Below are positions 25,188 to 33,126 of a DNA stretch of 44,168 nucleotides, piece after piece (positions within the stretch are counted from its first letter, which is position 1; every line of letters begins with the position of its first letter). The notes under the pieces were generated by a model, which worked only from the letters and a program-made list of their open reading frames with translations, made no database searches and was not told the origin of the DNA. Made by a program: the position numbers and the translations under genes. This stretch comes from an uncultured Candidatus Actinomarina sp. (GTDB taxonomy: Bacteria > Actinomycetota > Acidimicrobiia > Actinomarinales > Actinomarinaceae), in contig CACLRL010000001.1 of assembly GCA_902609285.1 (NCBI GenBank), positions 79,636-123,803 of the forward strand, given 5' to 3'.

Positions 25188-26363
25188 ATGAAAAAATTTA
25201 TAATTTTTATATTATTTTTATCTTTCTGTGGAGGAAACTCAGATTCGCAGCAAACCTCAGAACAATCAGAAAGCAATGAAGCTATACAGCAATCAGAAAG
25301 CAATGAAGCTACACAAAATGAAGAAGAAATAATAGATCATATGACTTTAGTTGACTACCCAGCAAAACTATATTTTGCAGGTGATATCCCAACCGAGGTA
25401 CATGGTCGAGCAGAGTTTGCCTTTTCAATAATTCAAGAAAAGCTTGGAAAATATCCAGTTGAAGTTTACTTTGTAGGAACTGATGAAAACGAAAAAGACA
25501 ATCTATCTAATCTTTTTTGTACTAATCGAGAAAAAGCAGGAAATTTTGACCCAAATGACCTTCGTCTAAATTTTCGAGATTTTGACGATTGTATGAACTT
25601 TATCGATGAAAGATATTTTTCAGAGTATCTTAGAAGTGGTCTTGAAACTGAACAAAGAGGATTTCAAGCCAGTGGTAACAAAGGTCATAATGGTCAAGCA
25701 CACCAGAGATATCACTTACTTGTTTGGTCAAAACCAATTGGGTTCGAAGTAGAAAATGGTGAGGGATACCAGATAGAACTTAGAGGGGTATTCCATGAAT
25801 ATTGGCATGTATTTCAAATTGCTCATATGGATTTTTATGATTGTTCTGATAAAGATGTTCGATCAACATGCGAATACAATTTTGATCCACCTGACTATCT
25901 TATTGGGGGTACGTGGCTCCAAGAAGGAACGGCAGTATTTAAAGAAATAACGATTTTACAAGAGCAGATTAAAATAGGAAATCTTAAAAATATTCAAATA
26001 GACATACTTCAAGAATTTAATAATCAATATTTTGATGGACAAAGAGTAATGGAGCAGTGTCCCGGAATGTCAATAAGAGATATAACCCATAGTGATCCAT
26101 GCAGACGCGCTGTTTATGGATGGGGGGCTTGGGCAGCTGCTTATCTAATTCATAAAGTAAATGATCCTTATATTTTTGAAAATGTTTATTATCCAGAATT
26201 AAAAAAATTAGGCGATCCAGAACTTGTATTTGCTAATACATTTGGCATGACTAGAGATGAATTTTTTGCTGAGTTTGATTCATGGATCTATCTTTCGGAG
26301 GATGAAAGAAAAATTGTAATTCCTACTGTGGAAGAAAATACAGGTAGGCTGTATTACCCTTAA
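25188..26363 (+). CDS. Putative HEXXH metallopeptidase lipoprotein 1
   Basis: 391 aa. Signal peptide with Cys14 in LSFCGG (hydrophobic residue just before Cys, not Ala/Gly/Ser), followed by a Ser/Glu-rich linker containing a 7-residue duplication QSESNEA. Zinc motif HEYWH at 203-207 with a downstream WLQEGTAVF (Glu246) as likely third ligand, giving a gluzincin pattern. C-terminal WGAWAAAYLIHKV and FFAEFDSWI match the lipoprotein at 28451 throughout. Likely acts outside the cell on peptides; substrate unknown. The next gene starts 3 nt after the stop. Confidence 0.72.
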   Translation: MKKFIIFILFLSFCGGNSDSQQTSEQSESNEAIQQSESNEATQNEEEIIDHMTLVDYPAKLYFAGDIPTEVHGRAEFAFSIIQEKLGKYPVEVYFVGTDENEKDNLSNLFCTNREKAGNFDPNDLRLNFRDFDDCMNFIDERYFSEYLRSGLETEQRGFQASGNKGHNGQAHQRYHLLVWSKPIGFEVENGEGYQIELRGVFHEYWHVFQIAHMDFYDCSDKDVRSTCEYNFDPPDYLIGGTWLQEGTAVFKEITILQEQIKIGNLKNIQIDILQEFNNQYFDGQRVMEQCPGMSIRDITHSDPCRRAVYGWGAWAAAYLIHKVNDPYIFENVYYPELKKLGDPELVFANTFGMTRDEFFAEFDSWIYLSEDERKIVIPTVEENTGRLYYP

Positions 26364-26366
26364 AAC

Positions 26367-27641
26367 ATGAAAAGAATAGTAATTTTAATTACATTATCAT
26401 TAGTCGTCTCAGTTTGTGGAGGAGAAGGTTCAAGTAATCAAGTAAATGAAGTAGTAGACGAACAACCTCAAGCTACTCAAGATAACTCATCAGTCAGTGA
26501 AAATGAATCAAATGATAATTCATCTAATGAAGAAACAAATGAAAAACCTCTTACAAAAGAAGAAAACATAAAATGTGATATATTCACAAACTCTAAACAG
26601 ATTGATCCGAATGATTTTTTCAGTGAACTACATGACAATTTTAGAGACTTGGAAGAAAATTCAATATACAACTATAATTTTGAAGTTAGAAATGGGCCAT
26701 TTATCCTTTGGCAATATGATGCTGCTGTTGAACTTCTAAAAGAGATAGTCCCAGAGGATAATTTTAGAACTCTAAAAGAATTTGGAAATGAAATTACTTG
26801 GGAAAAGTATCAAAACTTTACGGATGCTTTATGCGAAACCTACACAACTGGAAAAAATATTAGAAACGTAACTATTACAGGTGCCTCATTAGTTGGACAT
26901 ACAGAACTTAAAGCATTTGCAGGAAATTGGGACCGCTTTCCTTATATTGAAACCGGTCAAGAGGTTATTGCATCTCCAAGCCCAAGTGGACTTGAATATT
27001 ATACGAAATACACATCTACGTCTGGAGTAATTATAGTGGGTGGTGAAAATGTACCCGACAAAGCTATGTTGGCGGCTAGAAGGGCTCTAGAATTTCAATT
27101 ATCGGCTAGACCAGACTTTCACTCAATTCTTGAAGAAAGCAATGTAAGAGTTTCTTTATTTGGAGGAGATCCCAACGAAGACTCATGTGTTTTACCTGAG
27201 TACACAGATCATTGTGAACCAGCAGGATTTGCAATGATGAATACTGATGTTTCCTATACTGCAAACGCAAGTTGGCTTTGTTATGAAGGGAACATGGACA
27301 TGGGTGGAGACCCAGTCATTCATGAGATGGCACACACGTTAAACCATATAGTTTTTGAACAAATTGGTGAGTTATATTTTTATGAAAATATCTTTAAATT
27401 GGCAGTGGATGGTCTTGAAAGTGGAGATTGGGAAACAGGTAATTCTGCTCTTCAAGAAGGTGTTTCAAAAGATGATATGATAGGAGAATTTTTTGCAATC
27501 AGTACAGAGCGATGGTTTCAAAACGATCAACCTGATACAAAATATGGAACTAGAGAAAATATAGAAAAAAACAACCCAGCATTATATGAACTTATGTCTA
27601 TGTATTATCCAACAGAACCTTGGACATATTGTGACACTTAG
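26367..27641 (+). CDS. Putative HEXXH metallopeptidase lipoprotein 2
   Basis: 424 aa. Cys17 in VSVCGG, then an Asn/Ser/Glu-rich linker of about 40 residues. Zinc motif VIHEMAHTLNHI (HEMAH at 319-323) with ALQEGVSKDD further on; catalytic Glu in the motif is intact. Sequence around it (SWLCYEGNMDMGGDP) differs from lipoproteins 1 and 3, so it belongs to another subfamily. In an operon with lipoprotein 1 (3-nt gap). Confidence 0.68.
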   Translation: MKRIVILITLSLVVSVCGGEGSSNQVNEVVDEQPQATQDNSSVSENESNDNSSNEETNEKPLTKEENIKCDIFTNSKQIDPNDFFSELHDNFRDLEENSIYNYNFEVRNGPFILWQYDAAVELLKEIVPEDNFRTLKEFGNEITWEKYQNFTDALCETYTTGKNIRNVTITGASLVGHTELKAFAGNWDRFPYIETGQEVIASPSPSGLEYYTKYTSTSGVIIVGGENVPDKAMLAARRALEFQLSARPDFHSILEESNVRVSLFGGDPNEDSCVLPEYTDHCEPAGFAMMNTDVSYTANASWLCYEGNMDMGGDPVIHEMAHTLNHIVFEQIGELYFYENIFKLAVDGLESGDWETGNSALQEGVSKDDMIGEFFAISTERWFQNDQPDTKYGTRENIEKNNPALYELMSMYYPTEPWTYCDT

Positions 27642-27679
27642 AATATATTTGCTTAGAATATTTTAATTTTAATCAATTT

Positions 27680-28345
27680 GTGAAAGACATAAGCATAACT
27701 GAAAATCATCCTGTAAAAAAAAGGTTTTTATTAGGACCTTTAGGAAGGTTAATTTTAAAAGTAATTAATTGGGATATTGTTGGTGATCTTCCAGACAACA
27801 AAAAAATAATTATTGCCTCGGCGCCACACTCATCTTCTTTTGATAGTATTTACGCATTTTTTGTTTGCTTGGCATCTGATCTAAAGTTCTACTTTTTAGG
27901 GTCTATATCTATGTTTACAAGAATTGTTGTTCAAATCCCATTTAAAAAGAATCCAGATAAATTAGGAATTCCACATCCTTTTGGCCTAATACAGAAAAAA
28001 ATTATGGTAAATTTTGGTGGTATACCTGTCTGGAGAACAAAATCTACAGGAGTAACTCAACAAGTGATTGAGGAATTAAAGACAAAAGATAAATTCATTT
28101 TATATTTAACCGTTGAAGGTTTAATGCATACGAACAAAACAATTAAAAGTGGTTTTTATTATATTGGCAAAGAGTTAGATGCAATTGTTGTTCCAACAAA
28201 AATTGACTACAAAAATAGAAGATTTGAACTTATGGAAGAATATAATCTCACAGACTCGTTAGAAAATGACAAAAATGCATTGATGGAAATATATCATATG
28301 GTTGAAGGTAGAAATAAAACATTTTACAAACCAGAGAGTAACTAA
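27680..28345 (+). CDS. PlsC-like acyltransferase, third copy (variant motif)
   Basis: 221 aa from GTG 27680. Motif I APHSSSFDS (H-x4-D) is intact and motif II FGGIPVWRTK is present, but the substrate-phosphate motif reads TVEGLMH, lacking the Pro and Thr-Arg of the usual TPEGTR. This suggests altered acceptor binding. Related to the protein at 16659. Sits between HEXXH lipoproteins 2 and 3 on the same strand. Confidence 0.78.
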   Translation: MKDISITENHPVKKRFLLGPLGRLILKVINWDIVGDLPDNKKIIIASAPHSSSFDSIYAFFVCLASDLKFYFLGSISMFTRIVVQIPFKKNPDKLGIPHPFGLIQKKIMVNFGGIPVWRTKSTGVTQQVIEELKTKDKFILYLTVEGLMHTNKTIKSGFYYIGKELDAIVVPTKIDYKNRRFELMEEYNLTDSLENDKNALMEIYHMVEGRNKTFYKPESN

Positions 28346-28346
28346 A

Positions 28347-28484
28347 TTGTTAGTCATTTTTCTAGTAATTATTGCTTCTATTTTTTTGATAGGCAATTTC
28401 CCCAATCTTTCGATTTTTATTGGTATTATTGGTGTAGTTTTAGGAGTTAATTGGTTAATAAAAAACAGCAAATATTACGAATAA
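28347..28484 (+). CDS. Possible 45-aa small membrane protein
   Basis: TTG 28347, one base after the acyltransferase stop, opens a frame of two hydrophobic helices (LLVIFLVIIASIFLIGNF; IFIGIIGVVLGVNWLIK). An upstream in-frame ATG lies inside the acyltransferase gene. It overlaps the start of the next gene. Supported by the fit in the gap and by the composition only. Confidence 0.4.
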   Translation: MLVIFLVIIASIFLIGNFPNLSIFIGIIGVVLGVNWLIKNSKYYE

Positions 28485-29542
28485 ATAAATTTACAATATT
28501 TCTTTTAATTTTCTCTCTTTGTGGAGGAGGGTCTGAGACTCTTGAAATCGTAGAAGAAGCTCAAGACACAACTACAACTACTCAAGCTGAGGACACAACT
28601 ACAACTACTCAAGCTGAGGACACAACTACAACTACTCAAGCTGAGGACACAAGCACATTTGGATCCTGGGCAAATGTTAAAGGTCCTCCAATGATTTACG
28701 CGGCTTCAGATGTTTCTCAATCAACTATTGATAAAACTTTAGAGTGGTACCAAATAGCTTCTTCAGCCTGGGGAGAATTTGGCCCAGCCGAAATTTGGAT
28801 TGTTGGGAACAGTAAAGATACAGTCTCAGATTTAGAAGATCGTTGGTGTGATATTAGAACAGAAAAAGATACAAAATGGAACAAAGAATGGGATTGTGCA
28901 AATGAGTATTGGTCACCATTTGCCAGGTATGTTGATGATGGAGGAGCAGCTGTTTCAACATATTATCGAGATTATATTGATTACCATTTCTTTCTTGTAA
29001 CCATGGGTCCAAAATATCCTTCACCAGACGAAGATGATTATAAAGTTGTAACTATGCATGAGTATTTTCATATCTATCAACATGCGCATATATCAGATAT
29101 TGACGATGAGGGCTCTAGTAGTGCTATACGTGATGAAAAAATGGGTGGTGTTGATAAACCATGGTTTGCAGAGGGTGGGGCAGAGTACATGGCACAACTT
29201 TTGTATTCAAGGCAACCTAATGTCAGGTCTAACTATTTAAAAGAAGTTATGGATAGAAAAGCTTACAGTATTGAAGAGTATCTTAACTATGGAAAACCTC
29301 TAAAAGACCTTACTTATAGTGACCCAGTACAAACCTACGATATAGGTACTTGGTTAGTTGCATATATAGTGGATAAAGTTGGAGAAGAAACTTTTAGGGT
29401 CAATTTTTACACAGATCTTGATAGTCTTGGATTCGAAGATTCATTTAAAAAACATTTTGGTATAGGAAGTGATCAATTGATTAGTGAATTTGACGAATGG
29501 ATTAAGCAACCTGTAGATGAATTGTTAAAAATCATACCCTAA
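28451..29542 (+). CDS. Putative HEXXH metallopeptidase lipoprotein 3
   Basis: 363 aa from TTG 28451 (GGAG at 28443-28446 upstream); no ATG exists before the signal helix, so the start is uncertain. Cys24 in FSLCGGG. A linker of three AEDTTTTTQ repeats. HEYFH at 203-207 and PWFAEGGAEY (Glu241) repeat the arrangement of lipoprotein 1; the C-terminal WLVAYIVDKVG and LISEFDEWI also align. Convergent with the 73-aa gene, overlap 4 nt. Confidence 0.7.
   Translation: MVNKKQQILRINKFTIFLLIFSLCGGGSETLEIVEEAQDTTTTTQAEDTTTTTQAEDTTTTTQAEDTSTFGSWANVKGPPMIYAASDVSQSTIDKTLEWYQIASSAWGEFGPAEIWIVGNSKDTVSDLEDRWCDIRTEKDTKWNKEWDCANEYWSPFARYVDDGGAAVSTYYRDYIDYHFFLVTMGPKYPSPDEDDYKVVTMHEYFHIYQHAHISDIDDEGSSSAIRDEKMGGVDKPWFAEGGAEYMAQLLYSRQPNVRSNYLKEVMDRKAYSIEEYLNYGKPLKDLTYSDPVQTYDIGTWLVAYIVDKVGEETFRVNFYTDLDSLGFEDSFKKHFGIGSDQLISEFDEWIKQPVDELLKIIP
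28565..28645 (+). repeat. Three exact tandem 27-bp units
   Basis: Units begin at 28565, 28592 and 28619 and encode the Thr-rich linker after the lipid-anchor Cys. Identity of the copies suggests recent expansion. Length changes would be in frame. Confidence 0.95.
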
Positions 29543-29760
29543 CGATATTTGTCAAAAAAGCCTTTTTTATAAGCATAGAAAGCAGCTGCACTCAAAATTA
29601 TTCCAGAAAAAAATGGGGGGATTCTTACAAGAAATAAAAGAAAGGCGATACCAGCAATTGCGTAATCAACATATCTCCAAAATTTTTTAGATAATTTTGG
29701 AATAAGATTAAACGTCCTTAATACAAGAATTATCGATACAGCAACTATTAGGTAATACAT
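29539..29760 (-). CDS. Small membrane protein, 73 aa (unknown)
   Basis: Two or three hydrophobic helices (MYYLIVAVSIILVL; YAIAGIAFLLFLV; FSGIILSAAAFYAY) and a basic C-terminus. TATAAT directly abuts the ATG, so either the start or the -10 is elsewhere. Its stop overlaps that of lipoprotein 3 (CTAA). Confidence 0.6.
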   Translation of the reverse strand: MYYLIVAVSIILVLRTFNLIPKLSKKFWRYVDYAIAGIAFLLFLVRIPPFFSGIILSAAAFYAYKKGFFDKYR

Positions 29761-29786
29761 ATTATAAATTAAAGCACTTCACGAAT

Positions 29787-29792
29787 TACAAT
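29787..29792 (+). promoter_or_regulatory. -10 box TACAAT of the SDR gene
   Basis: TACAAT with an 8-nt gap to ATG 29801. Confidence 0.45.
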
Positions 29793-29800
29793 CAAGTTAC

Positions 29801-30646
29801 ATGAGTAAGGTTGTTGTTATAACGGGTGCAAATTCAGGGATTGGACTTGCCGCTGCAAAATTATATGAGAGTAATGGTTATTTTGTAGTTCTTGGTTGTA
29901 GAGATGAAAAAAAAGGTCTAGCAACAGAGAAAGAAATTGGAAAAAAATCAAAATTTTTAAAAATAGATATGACTGACTATGAAAGTATCAACAACTTTTA
30001 TAACAATCTAAAAGCAGAATTTGATAAAGTAGATACTTTTTATAGCAATGCAGGAATCATGTATGTTCCTTTTTCAATAACTAAAGAAGGACATGAATCA
30101 ACCCTTGGTACAAATTATTTTGGCTCTTCATATTTAACCCTTAAAATGTTAGATCTTATGAAAGATGTAGATAATTCAAGAATTATTCAAATTTCAAGCA
30201 TCGCAATGTATTTTATAAAAGAGATGAAATACAAAGGGCTAGAAGATGAAACTATATACAGTCCGTGGACTTGGTACAACTACTCAAATCTATATAGAAC
30301 AATGTTTTCATTTGAGCTTGATAGAAAAATAAATAAACTCAAAACAGACGTTGTAGTTGTACACCCTGGTGTTACTAGATCAAGACTTTACAGACGAAGT
30401 AAACCAACATTAGGTTATAGGATTATTGATAAACTTAAAACTAATGTGTCAACCGGTGTAGCTCCTGTTATCGAAGCCAGTACAACTCGTTCACTAAAAA
30501 AAGAAAGAGTTTATGCACCAAGAATAATCCATCAATATGGAAAACCTTCAACCTATAAGGCAAACAAACTTGCCTATAACCTTCAAGAGAGAGAAGCATT
30601 ATGGAACTATACTCTAGATAAAATAGGGATGAAAGACATCTTGTGA
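29801..30646 (+). CDS. Short-chain dehydrogenase-like protein lacking the catalytic lysine
   Basis: 281 aa. TGANSGIGLAAAKL (NADP-binding Gly motif), CRDEKKG, SNAGIMYVP, IIQISSIAMY (Ser) and VVHPGVTRSRL are all present as in retinol-dehydrogenase/protochlorophyllide-reductase-like SDRs. At the active site, however, YNYSNLYRTMFSFEL aligns without gaps to the family's Y-x-x-S-K-L segment, and the Lys is Asn. Either a non-catalytic binding protein or an altered mechanism. It is co-translated with cutA (GTGA overlap). Confidence 0.85.
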   Translation: MSKVVVITGANSGIGLAAAKLYESNGYFVVLGCRDEKKGLATEKEIGKKSKFLKIDMTDYESINNFYNNLKAEFDKVDTFYSNAGIMYVPFSITKEGHESTLGTNYFGSSYLTLKMLDLMKDVDNSRIIQISSIAMYFIKEMKYKGLEDETIYSPWTWYNYSNLYRTMFSFELDRKINKLKTDVVVVHPGVTRSRLYRRSKPTLGYRIIDKLKTNVSTGVAPVIEASTTRSLKKERVYAPRIIHQYGKPSTYKANKLAYNLQEREALWNYTLDKIGMKDIL

Positions 30647-30948
30647 TAATAATTCAAACAACAATTGGATCAGAAGAGGACGCAAGAGAGTTAACAAATT
30701 ATCTTGTCAACAAACAACTTATTGCATGTGGGACCTTTACTAAGATTCAATCCATTTACAAATGGGAAGAGGAAATCCAACAAGAATCTGAATATGAAAT
30801 TAATCTTTACTCAAAAGAGTCACTACATGATCAGTTGATTGAAACATTAAAAGAAAAGCACACTTATGAACTCCCAAAGATTACTTCGATAAAACCCACT
30901 TATACCTTGCCTGAATATGATGATTGGGTAAATAAAGAAACTATTTAA
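30643..30948 (+). CDS. cutA: CutA-like divalent-cation tolerance protein
   Basis: 101 aa from GTG 30643, overlapping the SDR stop. The IQTTIGSEEDARELTNYLV start, IACGTFTKIQSIYKWEEEI core and the TYELPKI motif are diagnostic of the trimeric CutA1 fold. The usual Cys is kept in LIACG. Role in metal tolerance is debated for the family. Confidence 0.9.
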   Translation: MIIIQTTIGSEEDARELTNYLVNKQLIACGTFTKIQSIYKWEEEIQQESEYEINLYSKESLHDQLIETLKEKHTYELPKITSIKPTYTLPEYDDWVNKETI

Positions 30949-31427
30949 TTATTGTCTCGAAGATATCCAAAAATACTATATTCATCGAGATTTATACTTC
31001 TCTCGTTATTTTTATCCAAAGCAGCAACTATTTGAGCTCTATGTTCTGTGGCATGAAATATCATCATAGATAATATAACTGAGACTTTTCCAGAACTTTC
31101 TCCCTTTGACGTCTCAAACGTAACCTCTTCATCTTCTCTATAAACTTGTTCAATTAAACTTTTATCAATTTTTTCAAGTTCTGACATTAGGTCATCAATT
31201 AAGTTAGGATTATCTAAGTCAAATTCAAATTTTGAAAATGGTTTACCCATGAGTCTCTGACTATAAAGATAAGAAGCAGCAACTATATGGACCATTATTG
31301 TTTTAACTGTCCATTCTTTATCAATAACGAAATAGTCAAGGACTCCAGAGTCAAGGTTTTTTACTTCTTTGTAAATTTCTTGATTTGCCCATGCCATGTG
31401 TTTTGCTAAAAGTTCAAGAGATATCAT
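30945..31427 (-). CDS. DinB-like four-helix-bundle metal-binding protein
   Basis: 160 aa. LAKHMAWANQEI opens the first helix; metal-ligand positions are MVHIVAAS (His) and FHATEHRAQIVAAL (two His), the DinB/YfiT triad. Such proteins often are thiol-dependent transferases or unknown stress proteins. Translationally coupled to the upstream gene (ATG/TGA overlap of 4 nt) and sharing TTAA stops with cutA. Confidence 0.82.
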   Translation of the reverse strand: MISLELLAKHMAWANQEIYKEVKNLDSGVLDYFVIDKEWTVKTIMVHIVAASYLYSQRLMGKPFSKFEFDLDNPNLIDDLMSELEKIDKSLIEQVYREDEEVTFETSKGESSGKVSVILSMMIFHATEHRAQIVAALDKNNERSINLDEYSIFGYLRDNN

Positions 31428-31723
31428 TCTTCTGACTCAAGTCTATTTAGTCTTGTCTGAATATCATCTATTTTTTTGGAAAGTTCTTGAATGTCATCAA
31501 CATTTTTTGCAGACCTTAAATATCGATCATTTTGCCACTTTAAACCCCATTTAGTTAGACCGATACTAAAAGCACCAAGTGGGACTACAACAAACAGGCC
31601 AGAAAGTTCACGACTAAACGCTACACCTAAAAACATAAATCCAAAAAGTAAATACATAAATGTCATGACTACTCTTTCTAACGTTCTAGTAACTTTTTCT
31701 TCTTTTGTTTGTTCAGAACTCAT
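31424..31723 (-). CDS. Two-helix membrane protein with C-terminal coiled coil
   Basis: 99 aa: helices near 18-35 and 42-58, then VDDIQELSKKIDDIQTRLN, a clear heptad pattern, on the cytoplasmic side. No family certain. Start ATG 31723 has TATTCT 6 nt upstream. Coupled to the DinB-like gene. Confidence 0.68.
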   Translation of the reverse strand: MSSEQTKEEKVTRTLERVVMTFMYLLFGFMFLGVAFSRELSGLFVVVPLGAFSIGLTKWGLKWQNDRYLRSAKNVDDIQELSKKIDDIQTRLNRLESEE

Positions 31724-31729
31724 ACTTAA

Positions 31730-31750
31730 AGAATACTCATGATTTAATAT
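31730..31750. promoter_or_regulatory. Divergent -10 boxes between the coiled-coil and arsC genes
   Basis: Minus TATTCT at 31730-31735 (6-nt gap to the 31723 start) and plus TAATAT at 31745-31750 (6-nt gap to ATG 31757); starts are 33 nt apart. Confidence 0.5.
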
Positions 31751-31756
31751 AGAATC

Positions 31757-32161
31757 ATGAAAATTATTGTCTTGTGTACAGGGAATTCATGTAGGTCTCA
31801 AATTGCTGAAGGATTGCTCAAATCAAAATTTCCAGCTTATGAGATACACTCTGCAGGAACAAAACCAGAAATCAATGTAAATCCTTATGCAATAAAAGCA
31901 ATGAAAGAAATAAATATTGATATATCAGACAATTATCCAAAATTAGTAGATGACTTTGTTGATCAAGATTTTGATTATGTTTTAACAGTTTGTGATTCTG
32001 CAAATGAAATTTGTCCAACATTCCATAATGTAAAAAATAAAATACATAACTCTTTTGAAGATCCGAGCAAAGAATCATATGAATCAGAGACACACGCCAT
32101 GGATATCTACAATCAAACGGTTAAAGATATAAGTACTTGGATTGATCAATTAGATTTTTAA
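31757..32161 (+). CDS. arsC: Arsenate reductase, low-molecular-weight phosphatase type
   Basis: 134 aa. P-loop CTGNSCRSQ near the N-terminus and the redox Cys pair in TVCDSANEICP, the pattern of thioredoxin-coupled ArsC. HAMDIYNQTVKDI forms the last helix. Reduces arsenate to arsenite, or may act as a tyrosine phosphatase. No ars efflux gene is present nearby, so arsenite export must be encoded elsewhere or the substrate differs. Stop shares TTAA with the next gene. Confidence 0.9.
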   Translation: MKIIVLCTGNSCRSQIAEGLLKSKFPAYEIHSAGTKPEINVNPYAIKAMKEINIDISDNYPKLVDDFVDQDFDYVLTVCDSANEICPTFHNVKNKIHNSFEDPSKESYESETHAMDIYNQTVKDISTWIDQLDF

Positions 32162-33126
32162 GTCAAATATTTTTCAGTTCTGTAAAGTTTGAAAAATGAA
32201 AACGTAGCAGCTGAACATAATAAATGCCATATCATATGAGCTTGCAACCATGAGTCGGGGTTACACCAGGGATGATCTGGAACTCCTGTTTCCCAAATAA
32301 GCAACGCACCAAAGAATGAGAGAAATCCTAAGAAAAACCAAGGAGAGTACTTTATCTCTGAGGGCTTTTTTAAGTTTGGAATTAATGCAGGAGAAAAGTA
32401 TAGAAGCATCTCCCAATTATTTTGGAAGTCTTGAAAAGAATCTAATACAGGACTGCCAAATAGTTGTTGAATAATTAATACAGAAATACCTGAACTGATT
32501 CTTCCATATATGTTTGGAAATTTTACAACAATCTCTGTGGCAATCCAGAGGCCAATGCTCAATTCAAACAAACTAATTCCAACACCAAACCCTCCGCCTA
32601 AAAACCATGAGTCAAGGGCATATAACGTTACTAGTAAGAAATAAATGGTCAAATATGTTCTTGTTGAAAAACCAATTAGTTTTTTTAAGTTGTAAATCCA
32701 TAGAATAATTATGTACATTATCATTGATAAATTATCGAGCCATGCACCAAATTCAGTATTGGTACCATGCATTGCCATCGAACCAGGACCTAGAAAAGTT
32801 GAAGCTGCAGCATATATCATTGCAATACTTGGAGACCCAAACATTGAAATTCCCTTATCAGAAGTTGCATCTTGCGATAACTTATAAAACATATATAAAC
32901 CGACAAAAATAAAACCAAGATTTCCTAATGTGTTTGAAGGTTCTCTTAGTAGACCATCACTAACTCGCTCACACCATCTTGAAATTTCACCAATCGCATT
33001 TTCATTTGTAGCTCTTGATCCCCATCCATCTAATCCGAATAAAATATAAATTATAAAAAATATAAATATTGAAAAGGAAGCTATTTTGAAAGGCAAAAAG
33101 TTTTTTTGTTTATTTCTTTGTTTCAT
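32158..33126 (-). CDS. CREST-superfamily, ceramidase-like membrane hydrolase
   Basis: 322 aa from ATG 33126. Seven or so helices with the superfamily residues: CERVSDGLLREPSNTLGNLG (Glu, Ser), GPGSMAMHGTNTEFGAWLDN (Ser, His, Asp) and AHMIWHLLCSAATF (two His), which together make the Zn site of alkaline ceramidases and the PAQR-like family. Substrate in bacteria is unknown; an amide of a membrane lipid is inferred. Start lies 17 nt inside the upstream PLP gene, so the two are coupled. Confidence 0.8.
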   Translation of the reverse strand: MKQRNKQKNFLPFKIASFSIFIFFIIYILFGLDGWGSRATNENAIGEISRWCERVSDGLLREPSNTLGNLGFIFVGLYMFYKLSQDATSDKGISMFGSPSIAMIYAAASTFLGPGSMAMHGTNTEFGAWLDNLSMIMYIIILWIYNLKKLIGFSTRTYLTIYFLLVTLYALDSWFLGGGFGVGISLFELSIGLWIATEIVVKFPNIYGRISSGISVLIIQQLFGSPVLDSFQDFQNNWEMLLYFSPALIPNLKKPSEIKYSPWFFLGFLSFFGALLIWETGVPDHPWCNPDSWLQAHMIWHLLCSAATFSFFKLYRTEKYLT

